From NCBI GenBank assembly GCA_008015835.1, contig SSGH01000015.1, positions 1 to 64,000 of the forward strand: 64,000 nucleotides of DNA. The letters are read 5' to 3'. Position 1 is the stretch's first letter. Each line of letters begins with the position of its first letter. The translations under genes were made by a program, and so were the position numbers. This document shows, one piece after another, positions 46,321 through 55,100 of this stretch. This stretch comes from Lysobacter sp. (GTDB taxonomy: Bacteria > Pseudomonadota > Gammaproteobacteria > Xanthomonadales > Xanthomonadaceae). A model generated the notes under the pieces. It saw only the letters and a list, made by a program, of their open reading frames with translations. It searched no databases and was not told the DNA's origin.

Positions 46321-47583
46321 TCAGCGTCCGCGCAGGCGGCCGAGCAGGCTGCCTTTACCGCCGGCGTTGGGGTCGGGGGCGTCCGGAGGCGCGCCGACCG
46401 GCTCGGCGAAGCCGGTGGTCAGGTTGGCGTTGATGAAATCGACCACGTCGCCCGCCGGCACGCCGCTGGCGGTGACGATCTCGGCGATGGTCATCGGCCC
46501 CTTCATCATCGCGGTGGCGATGCGGAAATGCCGCGGATATTCGCGTTCGGTCTGCGGCCACTTGTTCAGTTGGAACTTGCCGTCGGCAGCGAACCCCGGC
46601 AACAGCCGGCCCTCGCCCGCCAGCAGGGCGCCGAACCACTGCAGGCGGGTGAGCGGCTGCGGCGCGCCGCCCCCGGGCGTGGCGGCCATGGCGCCGAGCG
46701 CGGCGTCCCAGCCCGCGGCGTCGAGTTGCTCGAAATCGCGCAGGCCCACCGCGCCGACGAAATACTCGGCCAGCGGTTTCAGCGTCGCCGGGCCGAAGTA
46801 CTGCCGAAGCCCGAAGTCGATCAGCAACATCGGCCCTTTGCCGCTTTGATAGCGGGCTCGGCCGGCCAGCGCGCCGGGGCGCAGCCAATCGGCGAAGCCG
46901 CTGCCGCGTGCGGCCGAGGCGGCGTCGTCTTGCTCGGGCGCCCAGGCGTCGGCGGCCTGAGCGGAAAACGCAGGCGATGGCGAGGCTGGCGAGGGCGAGG
47001 CGAGCGGGGCGGCGGCGGGTGGAAATGCCGGCGAAGGCGTCGCCGCCGGGAACGGGGCGGGCGCAGGAGCGGAGGCCGCTGCAGGCATCGCGTCGGGCGT
47101 CGGGAATGCGGTCGTCGCGAGCGCTGCTTGCGTCGCGGCCGGGGCGATCGGCCGGACATCCGCCGCTGCCGAGAGTGCGGGCGGTGCGTCGAAGCGAGGG
47201 GCGGGCGGTGCGGGTGCCCGAGTTTCGGGCGAGCTTTCGAGACGAGCGCCGTCGGCATGACGACCGTCGACGTGCGCGCCGGCCTCCTGCGCGATGCGCA
47301 GCAGCAACCCCTGCAGCGCCGGGGTGTCGAACGGCCGGCCAAGGCGATAGTCGGCCTGCGTGCGCGGCGCGGTAGTCAGCCCGATCACGCGCTTGCCCGC
47401 GGCGTGCAGCCGCAGCCAGCTCATCGGCCCGTACATGCTGTCCATGTCGACGACGACGTAATCGGCCTCGGCCTCGTTCTGCAGCATCCACAAGCCATGG
47501 CGCTCGTTGGCGTCGGTGAACGACGTTCTCAGCGCCGCTTCCGTGGCTTGATCCATGCCGGTCAGGCCCAGCGTCAATAACAT
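46321..47583 (-). CDS. conserved hypothetical protein with Pro/Ala-rich linker
   Basis: A protein of about 420 residues. Residues 1-110 form an alpha/beta, receiver-like part (LLTLGLTGMDQATEAAL, YVVVDMDSMYGPMSWLRLHAAGKRVIGLTT in two pieces). Then comes a linker of about 100 residues rich in Ala and Pro. The globular C-terminal part ends in a winged-helix-like region (GPMTIAEIVTASGVPAGDVVDFIN). ATG 47583 is used; GTG 47592 is an alternative. It is likely a lineage-specific protein linked to surface motility or signalling, but no function is assigned. It may have been in one transcript with dxs before the transposon inserted. Confidence 0.7.
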   Translation of the reverse strand: MLLTLGLTGMDQATEAALRTSFTDANERHGLWMLQNEAEADYVVVDMDSMYGPMSWLRLHAAGKRVIGLTTAPRTQADYRLGRPFDTPALQGLLLRIAQEAGAHVDGRHADGARLESSPETRAPAPPAPRFDAPPALSAAADVRPIAPAATQAALATTAFPTPDAMPAAASAPAPAPFPAATPSPAFPPAAAPLASPSPASPSPAFSAQAADAWAPEQDDAASAARGSGFADWLRPGALAGRARYQSGKGPMLLIDFGLRQYFGPATLKPLAEYFVGAVGLRDFEQLDAAGWDAALGAMAATPGGGAPQPLTRLQWFGALLAGEGRLLPGFAADGKFQLNKWPQTEREYPRHFRIATAMMKGPMTIAEIVTASGVPAGDVVDFINANLTTGFAEPVGAPPDAPDPNAGGKGSLLGRLRGR

Positions 47584-47740
47584 GTACGGCACTCTCGCTC
47601 AGGAGCCGGGCAGTGTCGCGAAGCGGGATTTTTCCGTCAATCCGCGCGGTGTGACGCAAGCTCGGCTTTCGCCCGGATTTCCGATGCCCGGCGCGCCGAT
47701 GCGGCGAAAACGCGAATGCCGACACGTTTCTCGCGTCGGC

Positions 47741-47830
47741 GCCGACGACGGGGCTCGAACCCGCACCCGTTCGGAACGCATTCCGAAGGGGCCACTGCAG
47801 TGGCGCGTCGACCCATTCCGCCACGTCGGC
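47741..47830 (-). ncRNA. tRNA-like RNA with long variable arm and aberrant anticodon arm
   Basis: On - strand the ends GCCGACG/CGTCGGC pair over 7 bp. The D arm (GCG-GAATGGGTCGA-CGC) and T arm (GCGGG-TTCGAGC-CCCGT) are those of a class II, leucine-like tRNA. Where the anticodon arm should be there is only the palindrome CCACTGCAGTGG, too short for a 5-bp stem with a 7-base loop. The next hairpin (TTCGGAA-TGCG-TTCCGAA) is longer than usual. No CCA is encoded. It is either a decayed tRNA-Leu or a tRNA-derived RNA with another role. Confidence 0.55.
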
Positions 47831-47899
47831 ATACGGACCATCGCCCTTTTGCGCGCATTCCGTCGCGGAGGCCGGAGCGATCCATCGCGAGTCGCGACA

Positions 47900-48664
47900 T
47901 CAACTCGCGATCGACGTGCCTCTCGGATTCTTCGGCAACTGATGCTTCAGAAAGGCCATCTGGTCGGCCAGGATATTCCTGTTCGAGAGGATCAGATGCT
48001 CGATCCAGCTCGGTCGATACGGCACCGCCAACAGCGGCATCGACGCCTGCTGCGGCGTGCGCCCGCCTTTGCGCGAATTGCAGTGGAAACAGGCCGAGAC
48101 CACGTTTTCCCAGATATCGCGGCCGCCGCGCGACAGCGGTATCACATGGTCGCGGGTGAGCAGTTGCCGGCTGAAATGTTTGCCGCAATACAGGCACAGA
48201 TGCTGATCGCGCGCGAACAGCGCGGCGTTGCTGAGCGCCGGCGTGGGGTCGAGCGCGTGACCGCGGGCGTGGCCGCGCGCGGCGATGATCGGGTGCAGAT
48301 CGAGCGTGCTGCGCTCGCCGGTGGCGCGGCACACGCCGCCGTGCACGGTGAGGCAGGGTTCGCCCAAGGTCCACGCCACGGCGCCGCGCGCGTACAGGCA
48401 ACTGGCGTCTTGCCAACTGATCCAATCGAGCACGCGGCCGTGGGCGTCGAGCGAGAGCAGACGCACCGCGTCGAGACGCGCGGTCAACGAGGTCGATCGA
48501 TGCGGAGGGTGCGCTGCGGTGCGTTCGCCGTCGGCGGCGGATGTCGGCGTCGCGGTCGCGACCCGGCGTAGGGGGAGCCCGGCGGAACGCGCGCCTTCGA
48601 GACGCGCGTTATCGGGAACCAGGCGCAACTGCGGTGTGTCGGCCTCCATATGAAGGCCGAGCAT
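47900..48664 (-). CDS. HNH endonuclease family protein
   Basis: A 254-residue protein whose C-terminal third (from about residue 155) is an HNH domain: CLYCGKHF, then LLTRDHVIPLSRGG with the catalytic His, then WENVVSACFHCNSRKGGRTP. The two CxxC pairs bind structural zinc. The N-terminal part is unassigned. Stand-alone chromosomal HNH proteins of this kind are common, with unknown targets. Met6 (48649) is an alternative start. Confidence 0.85.
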   Translation of the reverse strand: MLGLHMEADTPQLRLVPDNARLEGARSAGLPLRRVATATPTSAADGERTAAHPPHRSTSLTARLDAVRLLSLDAHGRVLDWISWQDASCLYARGAVAWTLGEPCLTVHGGVCRATGERSTLDLHPIIAARGHARGHALDPTPALSNAALFARDQHLCLYCGKHFSRQLLTRDHVIPLSRGGRDIWENVVSACFHCNSRKGGRTPQQASMPLLAVPYRPSWIEHLILSNRNILADQMAFLKHQLPKNPRGTSIAS

Positions 48665-48731
48665 ATACCCTTTTCGTGGCGATGTCGCGACAGCGGCGCG
48701 CGTTCGGCGGCGCCGTCGCGACCGGCCCGCG

Positions 48732-50522
48732 TCAGTCGCCGAAACCCTCGGCGGGCAAGCGCATCAGCGTGCCCGCGCCGCTGCCGATCGCGGCCGCGTG
48801 CGTGCGGGTGCGCGGCAGGATGCGCGCGAAATAGAAACGCGCGGTTTCGCGCTTGGCGTCTTTGAACGCCTGCGATTGCGAGGACGCATCGGCGGCGGCG
48901 ACGCTGCGCGCCCACCAGTACGCCAGCGCGACGTAGCCCGAGTAGAACAGGTAATCCCAGGCCGCGGCGCCGATTTCCTCGGCGTCGCCCGCCGCGCGCT
49001 GACCGATGCCCATCGTCAGCTGCTGCCATTCCTGCGCCAAGTCGCGCAGCGGGCCGACGAATTCGGCCAGCGCTTCGTCGTTCGCGCGGGCCGCGCAGAA
49101 CTCGCCGATCATGCCGAGGAAGACTTTCAGCCCGGCGCCTTTGAGCTGCATCACTTTACGGCCCATCAGATCCAAGGCTTGGATGCCGGTGGTGCCTTCG
49201 TACATCGTGGTGATGCGCGCATCGCGGGCGAGTTGCTCCATGCCCCATTCCTGGATGTAGCCGTGGCCGCCGAAGCATTGCTGCGCGTGATAGGTGCATT
49301 CGATCGCCCATTCGGTGATGCAGGCTTTGACGATCGGGGTGAGGAAGCCGAGCAACGCGTCCGCCTGCGCGCGTTCGGCCTCGTCCTTGCCGTGATCGAG
49401 CGTATCGAGCGCCAACGTGGCGTGATAACCCAACAGGCGCGAGCCCTCGATCAGCGCTTTTTGGGTGAGCAGCATGCGCCGCACGTCGGGGTGGACGATG
49501 ATCGGATCGGCCGGTTTTTCCGGGAATTTCGCGCCCGACAGCGCGCGCATCTGCAGACGGTCGCGGGCGTAGCGCAGTGCGTTCTGATACGCGCGCTCGG
49601 ACAAGCCCAGGCCCTGCAGGCCCACCGACAACCGTGCGCCGTTCATCATGGTGAACATCGCGAACAGGCCTTTGTGCGGCTCGCCGATCAACCAACCTTC
49701 GGCGTCGTCGAAGTTCATCACGCAGGTGGCGGAGCCGTGGATGCCCATCTTGTGTTCGATCGCGCCGCAGCGGACGGTATTCGCGTCGCCGAGCGCGCCG
49801 TCGCGGCCGACTTTGATCTTCGGCACGATGAACATCGAAATGCCTTTGCTGCCGGCGGGCGCATCGGGCAAGCGCGCGAGCACCAGATGCACGATGTTCT
49901 CGGTGAGGTCGTGATCGCCGGCGGTGATGAAGATTTTGGTGCCGCTGATGGCGTAACTGCCGTCGTCCTTGGGCAGAGCGCGGGTTTTCAGCAGGCCCAA
50001 GTCGCTGCCGCAGTGCGGTTCGGTGAGGCACATCGTGCCGGTCCAACGGCCGGCGATCATCGGCGGCAGGAACGCGTCTTTTTGCCACTCTTCGCCGTGG
50101 TGCAGCAGCGCTTCGGTGGCGCCGTGCGAGAGCAGCGGGAAGTTGCCCCACGCCAAATTGCCGGCGTGGATCATTTCCTTCATCGCGGTGCCGAGCGTGT
50201 GCGGCATACCCTGGCCGCCGTAGGCCGTCGGCGATTCCAAGCCGGTCCAGCCGCCTTCGGCGAATTGCGTATAGGCCTCTTTGAACCCCGGCGGCGTGGT
50301 CACCGCGCCGGTCGCTTTGTCGTAGGTCGCGCCGTGTTCGTCGCCGACGCGGTTGAGCGGCGCGATCACGTTCTCGGCGAAGCGCGCGGCTTCGTCCAGC
50401 ACCGCGTCGATCAATTCGCGGTTGGCGTCGTCCATGCCGAGACGGGCGAAGTGGGCGTCGCTTTCGAGCACGTCGTACAGGGCGAAACGAATATCGGCGA
50501 GCGGGGCTTTGTAGGCGTTCAT
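48732..50522 (-). CDS. acyl-CoA dehydrogenase, long form
   Basis: A 596-residue flavoprotein that oxidises acyl-CoA to enoyl-CoA in fatty-acid breakdown. It contains an N-terminal extension, the MCLTEPHCGSDLG FAD/substrate segment, QCFGGHGYIQEWGMEQLARD, and YEGTTGIQALDLMGRK with the catalytic Glu. A further C-terminal domain of about 120 residues marks the DmdC-like long subgroup. The chain length preferred cannot be read from the sequence. Confidence 0.92.
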   Translation of the reverse strand: MNAYKAPLADIRFALYDVLESDAHFARLGMDDANRELIDAVLDEAARFAENVIAPLNRVGDEHGATYDKATGAVTTPPGFKEAYTQFAEGGWTGLESPTAYGGQGMPHTLGTAMKEMIHAGNLAWGNFPLLSHGATEALLHHGEEWQKDAFLPPMIAGRWTGTMCLTEPHCGSDLGLLKTRALPKDDGSYAISGTKIFITAGDHDLTENIVHLVLARLPDAPAGSKGISMFIVPKIKVGRDGALGDANTVRCGAIEHKMGIHGSATCVMNFDDAEGWLIGEPHKGLFAMFTMMNGARLSVGLQGLGLSERAYQNALRYARDRLQMRALSGAKFPEKPADPIIVHPDVRRMLLTQKALIEGSRLLGYHATLALDTLDHGKDEAERAQADALLGFLTPIVKACITEWAIECTYHAQQCFGGHGYIQEWGMEQLARDARITTMYEGTTGIQALDLMGRKVMQLKGAGLKVFLGMIGEFCAARANDEALAEFVGPLRDLAQEWQQLTMGIGQRAAGDAEEIGAAAWDYLFYSGYVALAYWWARSVAAADASSQSQAFKDAKRETARFYFARILPRTRTHAAAIGSGAGTLMRLPAEGFGD

Positions 50523-50709
50523 GCGAGTCGTGAGTGATGGAAGTGCGAGAAGGTGGGAAAGCGGTGATCGCGAGCGGAGCGGGCCGATCGCGTGCGCGGC
50601 GTCGGCTCGGTGCGCGGGCGTTGCGTGGGATCGATGCGTTGAGAAGCGTGAGATGCGCGCGAAGGCGTCGGACGAAGCGCGCCTAGCCGCGCGCCGCGAC
50701 GGCCGCGCG

Positions 50710-51186
50710 TCAGCGCATCACGCCCGGTCGCCCGGGCACGGGGCTCAGCGCGCTGTTGCGTTTGATGTCGTAATCGCGCGGGCGGCCGTCTTTCGCGGCC
50801 GCGACGATCCGGCCTTTGAGTTCGTACTTGAGCGTGCGGCGTTCGGCCAATGCGTCGGCGACGACGATCCGCGCGGCGGAGGAGGGCGAGAACGCGACGG
50901 TCGCGATGTCGGCCGATTCCGGCCCCACCGTCAGCCCGGGCGTCGCGCGCAGCGTGCCGGCGGTTTGATCGCCGACCTTCACGTCCAGCGAGACCTCGTC
51001 GAAGCGCATCGGCACGCTGCTGAAATTCTGCAGCCGCACTTGCACGGACCAGTCGCCGTCGGCCTTCACTTCGAGCTCTTGGATGCCGGCCGTGGGTTCG
51101 GACACCCGTTTGACCGGACCGCTCGCGCACGCGCTCAAGATCGCCAGGCCGAGGCCCGCGATCGCCCATCGCCACTGTCGCCGCAT
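50710..51186 (-). CDS. LEA type 2 (WHy-like) lipoprotein
   Basis: A 158-residue protein with a signal peptide and lipobox (LAILSAC, Cys at about residue 20). The mature part is one immunoglobulin-like domain with VSEPTAGIQELEVKADGDWSVQVRLQNFSS (read in two parts), typical of LEA14/WHy proteins linked to desiccation or stress. ATG 51186 is chosen because it gives a normal signal-peptide length; the frame is open 13 codons further. Confidence 0.72.
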   Translation of the reverse strand: MRRQWRWAIAGLGLAILSACASGPVKRVSEPTAGIQELEVKADGDWSVQVRLQNFSSVPMRFDEVSLDVKVGDQTAGTLRATPGLTVGPESADIATVAFSPSSAARIVVADALAERRTLKYELKGRIVAAAKDGRPRDYDIKRNSALSPVPGRPGVMR

Positions 51187-51364
51187 CGAACACCTCACTA
51201 CCGTTCGAACCATACGTGTGCGCATAGTATCGCGACGCGAGGGCGGGCGTGCCGGGGCGAGGCGAAAGCGTTCATCGACGGACGTCGGTTCCGATCCGTA
51301 CGACGCGCGAGACGCGGGGTCGCCGCGCGGCGGGACGGTTCGGTCGGCCGTCCCGATGCGGCGT

Positions 51365-51892
51365 TCAGCGGATCGGCGCGCTGACGATCAACTCGTCCAG
51401 TTCGTAGCCCATCGCCGTCACTTCGGTCTTGATGCGTTCGAAGCGATCTCGGCTCATTTCGGGCGTGCGGCTGAGGATCCACAGGTAATCGCGGCCGGGC
51501 TCGCCGACCACGGCCCACTGGTACTCCGGGTCTAGCGCGATCACCCAGTAATCGGCCCAGGTGAAGGGCATCCAGGACAGCCAATCCGGCGCGAACCGCA
51601 CTTCCAGCCGGCCGGGATGGCCTTCGATCCGACGCGCGACGCCTTCGGCTTCCTCGATGTCGCCGTCGTCGTTGCGGCAGCGATTGCGCACGCCGACCAG
51701 CCCATCGTCGTTGAGCGTGTACTGCGCGGTGATTTCGCTCTTGCATTTGCGTTGGAAGAACATCGGCAGGCGCGCGATTTCGTGCCATTCCCCGGCGTAG
51801 CGGGTGATGTCCAACGCCGCGACCGAGGTGACGTCTCCCGCCGAGGCGGGGCCTGCCAGCGCTAACGCGAGAACGGCGGCGAACGCACGCAT
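51365..51892 (-). CDS. blc: bacterial lipocalin, Blc family
   Basis: A 175-residue protein with a signal peptide (AVLALALAGPASAG). The lipocalin signature YAGEWHEIARLPMFFQ contains the invariant Gly-x-Trp. Later strands include VIALDPEYQWAVVGEPGRDYLWILSRTP (in two parts). Blc proteins bind lysophospholipids or fatty acids in the envelope. No lipobox Cys is visible, so it is probably soluble in the periplasm rather than a lipoprotein. Confidence 0.88.
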   Translation of the reverse strand: MRAFAAVLALALAGPASAGDVTSVAALDITRYAGEWHEIARLPMFFQRKCKSEITAQYTLNDDGLVGVRNRCRNDDGDIEEAEGVARRIEGHPGRLEVRFAPDWLSWMPFTWADYWVIALDPEYQWAVVGEPGRDYLWILSRTPEMSRDRFERIKTEVTAMGYELDELIVSAPIR

Positions 51893-52034
51893 GCGCTTTT
51901 CCCCTGACGACGGCCCGTGCGCGGGCGATGGCGGCATCATAACCGAGGGATATGAGGCCGCAGGCCCGCGGTCCGGCACCGTCCGTCCGATGCGGCGTCC
52001 GCGTCTTCGGCGATTCCGACGCCGGCTCAAAAAC

Positions 52035-52095
52035 AGAGCCGGGCGAACCCGGCTCTCGATTCCATCCAACCACAGAGCCGGGCGAACCCGGCTCT
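52035..52095 (-). terminator. tandem identical hairpins between lipocalin and RTX genes
   Basis: The 22-base palindrome with arms AGAGCCGGG and CCCGGCTCT around CGAA occurs twice (52035-52056 and 52074-52095). On - strand the second hairpin read is followed by GTTTTTG. Together they should terminate transcription of the RTX gene, which ends at 52112. Confidence 0.75.
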
Positions 52096-52111
52096 GAGGC
52101 GGCGCGCTGGC

Positions 52112-55100
52112 TTACGGCATCCAGGGATGTCCACGCAGCGGGTCGTGCGCCGCGGTCGCCGACAGCTCGCGCTCGGGGCGGTCGGCCACCGCCATCAGCT
52201 CGACCAGGCGACGCGTGCCGGAGAGGCTCGCGGCCGTCTCGGCCATCGCCGCGGGTTTATCGCAGAGCGCGGCGAGCGCCGTTTTGTCGCAGCCGGGCGC
52301 TTCCGCCAGACCGCAGCCGTAAAGATCGACGGCGGTCGGTTCGCCCATCAGCGTCCGCAAATCGGGCGCGGCGAAGGACGGAAGGTCGATCGCCGCCACC
52401 CCGGCCGGATCGAACCCGAGCGCATCGTTCGGCGAGTACGGCACGTCGGATCGGAATCCGTCGGGTCGTTTCGGCGGATCGAGCGGTGCGATAGGTGCTA
52501 TTGGCGCGACCGCCGCGGCCACCACGATGTTCGGCGGCATCGGTTGGGTCGGCGCTTCGTCGCGAGACGGTGCGAGGTCGAAGCTCTGCGGCGCGCGCGC
52601 CGAGGGCAGGGCGCGCGACACCACGATCGGCGCGGACGCCGCGGTCGCGTCGTCGGCGATGGCGAGCGTTTCGCGGAACGCCGGCTGGCTGTTGCCGGCG
52701 AACCCGGCGGTCGTGCGCCATGCCGACGCGAACGCGGCGCTCAATGCCGTTTGCTGGCTCGGCGTGAGCGTGGTTTGGCCGGCGGGCGGCGGCGTCATGC
52801 CCGCCATCGCGGTCACCAGCGTTTGCACGTCCGCCGCGAGCACATAGCGACCGCCGTCGTCGACCCGGATTTCCTCCGTGCGGTACTGCGCGCCCAGATA
52901 CCAATCCTTGATCACCAATTTATCGGTGGTGCCGATGATCGCGATTTCCAGATTGTTGCTGCCGCCGGGGCGACTGAACCACAGTTGGTCGAACGCCACG
53001 CCGGTGAGGAAGCGCGCGATGTCGTAATTGCCCGCGGTCGTATCGTTTTCGACCACCGTATCCGCGCCAAAACCGCGATTCATCACATAGCTGTCGTTAC
53101 CGGTGCCGCCGGTCATGGTGTCGGTGCCCGCCATGCCCTGCAGAGTGTCGTTGCCGGCGTTTCCGGTGAGCGCATTGTTGCCGCTGTTGCCGATCAACAC
53201 GTTCGCGCTCGCGTTGCCGGTGGCGTTGAACGCGCCGGTGCCGGTGAGGGTGACGTTCTCGAGATTCGCGAGGCTGGCGATCGAGTAGGTGAGGCCGGCG
53301 TTGACGGTATCGATGCCTTCGTTGGCGTTCTCGGTGACCACATCGGTGGAGACGTTGACGTAGTACGTATCGTCGCCGCTGCCGCCGACCATCGTGTCGT
53401 TACCGGTGCCGCCGTCGAGAATGTCGTTGCCGCCGCCGCCGGTCAGCGTGTTGTTGCCGCTGTTGCCGGTCAGTCGGTTCGCGCCGCCATTGCCGGTCGC
53501 GTTGATCGCGCCGCTGCCGGTCAGCGTGACGTTTTCGACGTTGGCGAGGCTCGCGATCGAATACGTGATGCCCGCGCTGACCGTGTCGCTGCCTTCGCCC
53601 GCCAATTCGGTGATCGCGTCGGACAGGGTGTCGATGGTGTAGCTGTCGTCGCCCGTGCCGCCGATCATCGTGTCGATGCCGGCGCCGCCGTTGATCGTGT
53701 CGTTGCCCGCGCCACCGGTGAGCGTATTGGCGCCGCTGTTGCCGGTGAGCGTGTTGTTCTCGGCGTTGCCGGTGGCGTTGATGTTCGACGTACCGGACAA
53801 GCTGACGTTTTCGACGTTCGCCGACAGCGTGTAGCTCACGGTCGTTTGGACGAGATCCACGCCTTCGCTGGCCAGTTCGACGATGGTGTCGCTCGCGGAA
53901 TCGACGATGTAGGTGTCGTTGCCCGCGCCGCCGATCAGCGTGTCGGCCCCCGCGCCGCCGTTCAAGGTGTTGTTGGCGCCGTTGCCGGTCAGCACGTTGG
54001 CGAGCGTATTGCCGGTGCCGTTGATCGCGTTGCCGCCGGTCAGCGTCAGATTCTCGACGTTGCTCGACAACGTGAACGTCGCCGACGCCTGGATGGTATC
54101 GGTGCCGTTGCCCGAGGTCTCGGTGACGACATCCGAACTCGAATCGACGATGTAGGTGTCGTCGCCCGCGCCGCCGAGAAGCGTGTCGTTGCCCGCGCCG
54201 CCGTTGAGCACGTTGTTGTCCCAATTGCCTTCGATGCGGTTGTTGAGCGCATTGCCGGTGCCGTTCGCGGCGCCTTCGTCGAGATAGAGGTTCTCGACGT
54301 TCGCCGCGAGGGTGTGGTCGACGTAGGCGTAGACCGCATCGGTGCCCGCGCCGGAAGCCTCGACGATGGTGTCCAGCGTATCGGACACGTAGTAGGTGTC
54401 GTTGCCGATTCCGCCTTCGAGGATGTCGACGCCGTCCTGGCCCGACAGGCTGTCGTTGCCCGCATCGCCGTACAGATGATCGTCGCCGCTGCCGCCGAAG
54501 AGCGCATCCACGCCGTCGCCGCCGCGCACCGTGTCGTTGCCGCCGCCCGCGAAGACGCTGTCGTCGCCGGCGAGGGCGTCGATCGTGTCGTCGCTGCCGA
54601 ATCCGGTGATCGAGTCGTTGCCGGTGGTGGCGGTCAGCGCTTGCGCGCGCAGCGACGCGCTGGTCAACACGGTGCCGTCCGCAAGGCGGATTTCGTGCGC
54701 AGACGTGGTGTCGCTCATGAAGCCGACCAAGTTGATGTAGCTGGTGACGCCGGTGTAGACGTTCTGACTGAACAGACTGAGATCGTCGTTGTTGGAGAAA
54801 CTCCAATACGTGTAGTTGGTCAGCGGTTGGCTGGTCAGATCGACGATATCGATGCCCGAGCTCGCAGCGCTCAATCCGCGAATCTCGTCGCTGCCGAAGT
54901 CGCCGTTGAACGCGTAGGTGTCGTTGCCCGCTCCGCCGTCCAGCGTGTCGTTACCGATGCCGCCGTCCAAGGTGTCGTTGCCGTCGCCGCCGTTCAATGT
55001 GTCCTTGCCGCTGCCGCCTTCCAGCAGATCGTCGCCCAGATCGCCCGCCAACGCGTCGTTTCCGGCAGCGCCTTCCAAGCGGTCGTTGCCGTCGTTGCCG

